Part shown: positions 57,731 to 64,000 of the stretch, one piece after another
Layout of the letters: the number at the start of each line of letters is the position of its first letter
Position numbering within the stretch: the first letter of the stretch is position 1
Origin: Notospermus geniculatus
Lineage: Eukaryota > Nemertea > Pilidiophora > Heteronemertea > Lineidae
Assembly: GCA_002633025.1 (NCBI GenBank)
Contig: NMRB01000003.1
Coordinates: forward strand, 448,128-512,127
Direction: 5' to 3'
DNA: 64,000 bases
Notes under the pieces: model-generated
Database searches by the model: none
The model's input: only the letters and a program-made list of their open reading frames with translations
What the model was told of the DNA's origin: nothing
Program-made: the position numbers and the translations under genes

Positions 57731-58441
57731 ATTTCCATCGATTGAGGTAGGCCATTTTCATGTAGTTACATGTATGCCTACGGTATTTGACGCGACAATG
57801 ACAAAAAAGCGATTAAAAATATAGGCCAATGAACTTATCGCACAAACCAGGGAAATCGGGACAGAAATGGCGCTTACCTTCAATGGAATGTTTACTGTGT
57901 ATTCCTTTGGTCGCTGATCGACTTACCAACTCCCTCGGTGCAAATGATGCAAAGCATCGTGCTTGCTGCTGAACAACATGAGCGACCGCCTTGCATTTGT
58001 TGAGTCCGAAAATCCTTTGTCTGAGCAGCATAGTGGTGGACATCGATGAAGTGATGCCATTAATACCGCACAATTCTGCAGAATGTCGCGCAATATAGGA
58101 CGGAGACGTTACATGTACCTTGGGTGTACGTCTGTCAATCAACAAGAAGTACGACAGAATGACGTGTCCTTGAACACGGCACCGTCATACATGTAGAAAG
58201 TCTTATCGATCATAATGGTGTAACAAAAAGAATTTAGCAGTGTCCCAGTAAGCTCGATCAGTCCTTTTCAGGCTTCATTTTTACAGCGACTTTGGCGGCT
58301 GTAATAGTCAATTGATCATTTGAAAGATTTGATATAATATATATATACATGTACACACCATATTCCCAATTTATTTGAAAGTCTGTCTGTTGACAGCTAT
58401 GCCTAAGGTGCCTCTCAACGAGAGTTTTTGTACACAAGATG

Positions 58442-58900
58442 GCTGCCTATGGGCAACCCAGCCGTAGAAAAATATGGGCAGTTCTTACATGTATGTCATT
58501 GGTCAGTCGCAGGGAGTTTGGATAGATGAAGTATTCCAATCACTAGGCACTGCTAATGCCCGCTGTACACGATCAAAATTTTCATCCAATTTTTTTTGGA
58601 AATTCAGATTCCCGGCCTATTAGGTATGTATCAAAACTAAACTTATAAAGGTCGAGTTTTCGGCCATGCACATTTGGTACTACATTTATGACTGGCCATC
58701 CCCAGTCACGTGTGCTGCCTATGGGCAACCCAGCCGTAGAAAAATATGGGCAGTTCTTACATGTATGTCATTGGTCAGTCGCAGGGAGTTTGGATAGATG
58801 AAGTACAATGTATTCCAATCACTAGGCACTGCTAATGCCCGCTGTACACGATCAAAAATTTCATCCAATTTTTTTTGGAAATTCAGATTCCCGGCCTATT
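58442..58900. repeat. tandem duplication of about 180 bp
   Basis: 58442-58621 is repeated at 58714-58900 with a 5 bp insertion (ACAAT) in the second unit. Both units carry the left end of the MITE at 58833. Confidence 0.85.
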
Positions 58901-58991
58901 GAAGCTTCAATGTATAAACCCGCATGTTGGCCTTTATTGAGTACATGTATATTCAGAAAATTGGATGAAAAAATTTGTACAGCGGGCATTA
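58833..58991. mobile_element. 159 bp MITE with TAATGCCCGCTGTACA ends
   Basis: TAATGCCCGCTGTACA and TGTACAGCGGGCATTA terminal repeats with an inner ATCCAATTTT/AAATTGGAT pair. The matching position near 4CL-like copy 2 (about 51909, CACTACTAAAGCTACG) has no element. Confidence 0.8.
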
Positions 58992-59479
58992 GCTACGAAA
59001 AAATTCCGGGTGTACATGCACACCACGTCATTTCATACATTCTATCTGGAATTGTTTTGTTGCCATGGTGCAACATCAATGGCACCGGGTTGGTTAGAAT
59101 TTGCAGATTGTTCTGGAACAAGGTGCCACTCTAGCATTTCGACTTATTGGCTTACCTCCTGTCAGGCAGAGGTCGAGAAGTCGAGGTTGATACGTGTCCA
59201 TTCCGCAAGACGTAGGCTGCGTAATTCGTATCGTGGGACGAGATTACAAGTCAATAGGAGAGACGGCCGATATAATTCTCACATTTATTATGTAACATGT
59301 GTAATTTAGCAATTAGCTGATGGACATTATAGCTTTCTATATTATCAAGGTGTTGATGTCCTGCTGCATGCACCACTTGAGCCTCCGGCGATAGGTTACA
59401 ACACGTCGGTGACATATAGTCTACCCAACGATACTGCCAGTGTGACGTTTATTTGGCGTCGGAGCGGAGAGGAATCGTC

Positions 59480-61386
59480 ATGTCTGTAAGTACCCCTTTC
59501 TCTAGTTACTCGTAGGGACTGTAGGAAAAATGTAACATGGTCTTTGGAGCTGATTCTTACTTCCTTTGATGGTACCGCCAACATTTTACCGACCAAACAC
59601 AAAATAATGCATCCTGAGTAGAAAAATTTGCTACCCTGTGATACAAAGATTATTTGTATGTGAGTGATCTGGCCAAATAACTTGAAATCAACTGTTCCTT
59701 TTCCAATATATAGCCTTTGTTACACTACATAAAAAACCCGTGTCGAACCCGGGTTTTTTCTGTCCACACCTGTTAAAAACGCGGTGTAATAATCCCCTCC
59801 GAGCTCGAACGGTTTTTGGAGGGCTTAATTTTTTTTTTTAAAAATATTATCTCAGGAGTGCAAGCGCCCACTTAGGGCATTATAGCTACTCATCAAACAA
59901 TATTGGACGATATTAATGATATGTAGGAGGAAANAAACTCTTGTGTTTTTCTGAAAGATGAGGAATTTCTGCGTGGAAATAGCTGTGTTTCCCGTTCATA
60001 AGTGTCAGGGTTTTCTTGTGAGCGAGATTTGAAGTTAAAAACACCAGTCTGCCTGAGAGTTGGAGTTAGATCCCTTGTTATTATATATACATATTTCTGG
60101 GGTATTTTACCCCGGGGGTCAGGACACTGTCCGTGGGTGCTTTTGGACCTCGGAAACACCCACCACCCCTGCCATGCATGCCTCAAGTCCCTGTGTTTGA
60201 CACGGGTCTGGAAAAACACGGGTATTTTTATGTAGTGTAACCACGGCTATAAAGGAATATAATGTTATTAACACGAACCATGACAAATCCCACGATACAC
60301 CATTCGGATTTACACATTCCCTGTACTTTTCTTACTGTGAACACGAGCCTTTATCCCTTGTCCATATCAGCTCACACAGTCCCTTTTCTCGTTCAAGGCA
60401 GAGAAGTTAACCGAAGAACAAGTTGGAGGTAGGGGAGCTCGTTTACACTTAGACTAGATTTCATGGGATCAAAATGACAACGATTGGCAATCGTACAATA
60501 AGTATTTTGCAATGATGCTGACAGCTTATTTGAGTGTTTTCTCTCTCTTCCAGAGTTTAAGGAGGCATTCTCCTTGTTCGACAAAGATGGCGATGGTACC
60601 ATAACGACAGAGGAACTGGGCACAGTGATGAGATCACTCGGACAAAATCCAACAGAAGGTGAACTTCAGGATATGATAAATGAGGTGGACACCGACGGTA
60701 AGGAACGGGGTGTTTCTGTATGCTTCTGTGTATGTTGAAAAATGTCTCTGTACATGCATGACGTATAAATACGTTGGAACTGGTTGATTATTAAATTTGT
60801 ATCTCAAACATGTGTTAAGTGATTCTCTGAGTGGTTGTTTCTTTCCAAAAGGGAACGGCACGATAGATTTCCCAGAATTCTTGACCATGATGGCCCGGAA
60901 GATGAAAGAACAAGACAGCGAGGAAGAACTCCGCGAAGCATTTCGAGTATTCGACAAAGACGGGAATGGATTCATCAGTGCGGCGGAGTTACGGCACGTC
61001 ATGACCAACCTCGGTGAGAAACTGACTGATGAGGAGGTGGGCGAGATGATCAGGGAGGCTGATGTTGATGGTGATGGACAGGTTAATTATGATGGTAGGT
61101 ATCAATTGAAGCCTTATAAGGCCTCACTTGACTACCACCACATCCATTTCTAGGTCGCAAAAGATGGGATATCGAACACCCCATCAGCCAACCATCCACA
61201 GGCACACACGTCCAGTCCTCTAAATAGTTGCCCAGACCCTTGCTGGAGTTGCTGGCAGGTCATACCCCTACTGTGCAACGTGTATTTTTCCAAGTCTTTC
61301 ATTTTCGCTTGTCATCATCTCAAAAGATTTCACACGTCAGTTTTCCTTTCCTTTCAGAATTCGTCCAAATGATGACCTCGAAGTAG
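59480..61386 (+). CDS. CALM: calmodulin
   Basis: Exons 60398-60428 (31 bp), 60554-60697 (144), 60852-61094 (243) and 61358-61386 (29). A first exon at 59480-59485 (ATG TCT before gtaagt) is tentative, giving [11 protein letters not shown] and 150 residues. The four EF-hand loops are complete: [48 protein letters not shown]. Exon sizes equal those of vertebrate calmodulin genes except that 243 equals 107+136, so one intron is absent. About ten conservative differences from the canonical sequence (for example [25 protein letters not shown]) suggest a divergent paralogue. It binds Ca2+ and regulates kinases, channels and the cytoskeleton in the cytosol. AATAAA lies at 61426-61431. Confidence 0.9.
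59710..60250. mobile_element. 540 bp inverted-repeat element in calmodulin intron 1
   Basis: ATAGCCTTTGTTACACTACA on the left pairs with TGTAGTGTAACCACGGCTAT on the right; inner arms include ACCCGTGTCGAACCCGGG-like sequence. An N lies at 59934. It ends 148 bp before exon 2. Confidence 0.7.
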
Positions 61387-61425
61387 TAGGATACGGAGTT
61401 CAACACCATTGCGAGCCATTTAAAG

Positions 61426-61431
61426 AATAAA
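61426..61431 (+). terminator. calmodulin polyadenylation signal
   Basis: AATAAA 40 bases after the stop codon; a second AATAAA lies at about 61773. Confidence 0.6.
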
Positions 61432-61941
61432 TGCGGCGTGGTCCTCATTTTCATCAACATCATTACATGAACAACAGTCGAAATATGTCACTTCAATACG
61501 GTGTTTCGTATATCTGGACCGTTTCAGACATGGAACACCATCTCCTGTTCAATACATTACACCACAAATCTCACCAGCTGAACATGGTTGTCAGCTTCAC
61601 ATAAAAACCGCGAGGAGGCGCACACGGAAGTGCAACGTTACCATGCTCACTGCATGTGGTGGGCGAAGAAATGGTTTCTGAACGACGGGCTACATTCTGC
61701 TTTGAGCGAATTGTTAAAATTATCATCATAAAAATATAACTCTTTCGTATTCCATGTGTTTACTATGATACAGAATAAAAGTTCCTGCCAATGCAGGGAA
61801 ATTGGGGAGGTCTCAACTTAATGGGAACCATTTTGATCATTCAATGGGAACCTATTCGATTCTTATTCGATTCTTGAACGGGAACCCATTCGATCATTCA
61901 ATGGGCCTATTAGATTCTTAATCGATTCTTAAAGCCTGGAA

Positions 61942-62112
61942 TCCACCATTGATTTTCTAGTTGATTTTGCGTTGCGACTCGCTTTGCAACTGGGTTGCGT
62001 TGCAACTGAGCACTCGATCTCAATCGGTCGGCGACCGGTATCAGTTCCTTGTGATCGTATTCAGTCGCGAGTTGCAGGTTGCAAAGCAAGTCGCAACGCA
62101 GAAAATCAATGG
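61942..62112. mobile_element. 171 bp MITE
   Basis: CCATTGATTTTCTAGTTGAT on the left; GCGTTGCGACTCGCTTTGCA pairs with GCAAAGCAAGTCGCAACGC on the right, which ends AGAAAATCAATGG. Confidence 0.75.
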
Positions 62113-64000
62113 AGGATTCCTAGCTTTAATGGGAAGCCATTCGATCCTTCATTGGGAGCCTTTACCTTTACCTTGAGTCGGAGGTGCAGTGTTATGATCT
62201 CTACCGCCGACCGAATGGTGGCTACAATGATCTGCATGAGCTCAATTCTCATGTCGATGTTGTAAGCGTTTTGCATAATTCTAACTTCAGAATTTGCGTC
62301 CTGCATGTCCTTACGTCTGCCAAAACTGCGGCATACAATGTCTGTCTCTCGTTGATGAACGATATAAATAGTTATGGTCGGAAAATGGCGAACACACGAA
62401 TAGCTCGCGATGGAATTTACAATTCATTAGTAAAATTTTGAAGTTTTTTTTCTGCGAAATCACAACTCTTTTGAAAGCCGTCCATTAATCATTCAGGAAC
62501 CAATTAAGAAGCTTAAGCATGATTTTTCATTGATTCCGGCGACGCGGTGCTGAGTGACATACGAGGACTGTGCACACAGGTCTCAGCTATATTTAATACC
62601 GTTAATTAGTTTCAACGCAACACAACCGTCAGCTCGTTTTCTTGGAAGTTTACGTATATTTTTACATTCAAGTTTGTGTGGAAATGTCAACCAAGAATTC
62701 AAACTGTAACCCTGGATAGCTACATTGATTAAAAAATGGCGATTGACTTTACAGTAGGCTAATGCGCATAATTTCTTTTCACTACATGCAGAGAAGAAGT
62801 CAGAAAATCCCGATTCCTCCTTCCGTGCGCCCGTGAATACCATTGTGTACATAGGCCTTTACATTTTTGTGTACAGTCATGTCGATTCTTGGCGGGGTCC
62901 TTGGTAGGCCTACTTGTCGCGAATGGCGGAGTCATAAGCATAGCCAACACCTCTCGTCTCAAAACATGTTGTGTACACTCTTGGCCAGTCGGATATCGAG
63001 AACGTGTATAGGGCCACGCACAAGTTTCCGTTGCTGTTTTTCTTGCACATAGCGTATAAAATGGCCATTTTCGCCATTGCTTTAAAAATGTCATCCTTCA
63101 GAGGAAAATCAGTGGTTGTGCGAACGCGGGACTTGTAAATGTCGTTGTCCAACTGCAGATGTGATCATGTTTCTGGCAACCTGCCGGAAACGGTGTGGCC
63201 TATCCAACACGAGGGTTACACTTAAATCATTTATTAATGCTTCATAGAGAAAGGCGTAAAATTTCGAAAGGTTTTAAGCAAACACTCCATGATATGGAGC
63301 CGCGGTAAAAAAAGAAAATTTGGATGATTGCGGCGATCTGCCTTGGTGGCATTCTCTTGTTGTTAAACTAGCGGCTAAACTCCCATAATTAACTGCGGGA
63401 AGTACGTGTGGTCCTGAATTATTCATTTCTGTCAAAGCGTCGTACCGTTGTACAGTGGTTGTCATGCAGGGTAGTTATCACAACGGCTTCCAGGGCTGAA
63501 AGAAAACAATGCTCGTTCGAAAGTTACATGTACATGCAGCAGATGCACAGATTTTTTAAGAGAATGTATACGATCACATGACGTCAACATTAGGCAAGGA
63601 GAGGAAGATACGATTTAACATCCTCCAGTCAGTCGTGGTTTTCGATCTTAGCTGGACGAAAATGTCCAGTTGGGTATATACCAAATGTCGCCGATGTATA
63701 CCCTTGTATGGTAAGCCGTTCGTCCAATAAGTCTAAAAACCTAGTATTTTCACAAAAACTTCTCGTCCGCAAAGCCTAAATTTCTTTAAAAACTAAGTTT
63801 CTGTCATAAAAACTAAACGACTTGTCATACACCTGCACTGTGGGATGCATCTGTTCCCATGAGGGTAACCGGAAGTTCTACTTCGTAAAGAATATACCTC
63901 AGTGTAACCACCTCTCTCAATGTAGAGAATTGAAATGTATGAATATTGATGGCAGAGGTCAAAAATGAATTGATGTCTTTTCATATTGATACTGACAATT
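62113..64000. other. gene-free end of window
   Basis: I see no exon with family likeness or a convincing splice pair, and no RNA gene. Open frames here are short and of unremarkable composition. Confidence 0.45.

Overview
The window reads as a draft scaffold from an intron-rich, highly polymorphic animal genome. A marine invertebrate, possibly a deuterostome, fits the gene set, but the sequence does not identify the species. Genes have many short exons with clear GT-AG sites, about 25 short inverted-repeat elements (MITE or foldback type) fill introns and spacers, and there are five runs of N (18229, 25172, 47103, 59934 singly; 13002-13020 as a gap). At least two N sites coincide with duplicated sequence, so some duplications are probably unmerged haplotypes.

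Layout: 1-2.05 kb has no gene, only a 0.7 kb foldback element. 2.05-8.29 kb and 14.0-20.38 kb are two copies of one block: CCDC32 (minus strand), a leucine-rich-repeat gene (plus) and the 3' end of claspin (minus). The first copy has lost the CCDC32 5' exon and keeps only five claspin 3' exons. The second runs on into the complete claspin gene (CLSPN, 18,995-29,162, minus, 20 coding exons). That gene carries eight copies of the Chk1-binding motif, against three in the human protein, and about 2 kb of it is assembled twice around an N. 30-38 kb holds an ependymin-related gene with a tandemly duplicated exon, set in a cluster of one MITE family. 38.1-41.6 kb holds a ZP-N-domain membrane protein with two alternative, frame-compatible last exons that encode different membrane anchors and tails. 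42.3-58.0 kb holds three tandem copies of a 4-coumarate-CoA-ligase-like gene (minus), each broken at a different place, with a truncated DDE transposase between the first and second. 59.5-61.4 kb holds a calmodulin gene (plus). The last 2.5 kb has no recognisable gene.

The genes do not form a pathway; claspin (checkpoint signalling) and CCDC32 (clathrin adaptor assembly) are housekeeping genes that are simply neighbours. The most informative signals are structural: paralogous copies give empty sites for three transposon insertions, one of them a 699 bp palindromic element packed with a 12 bp palindrome.
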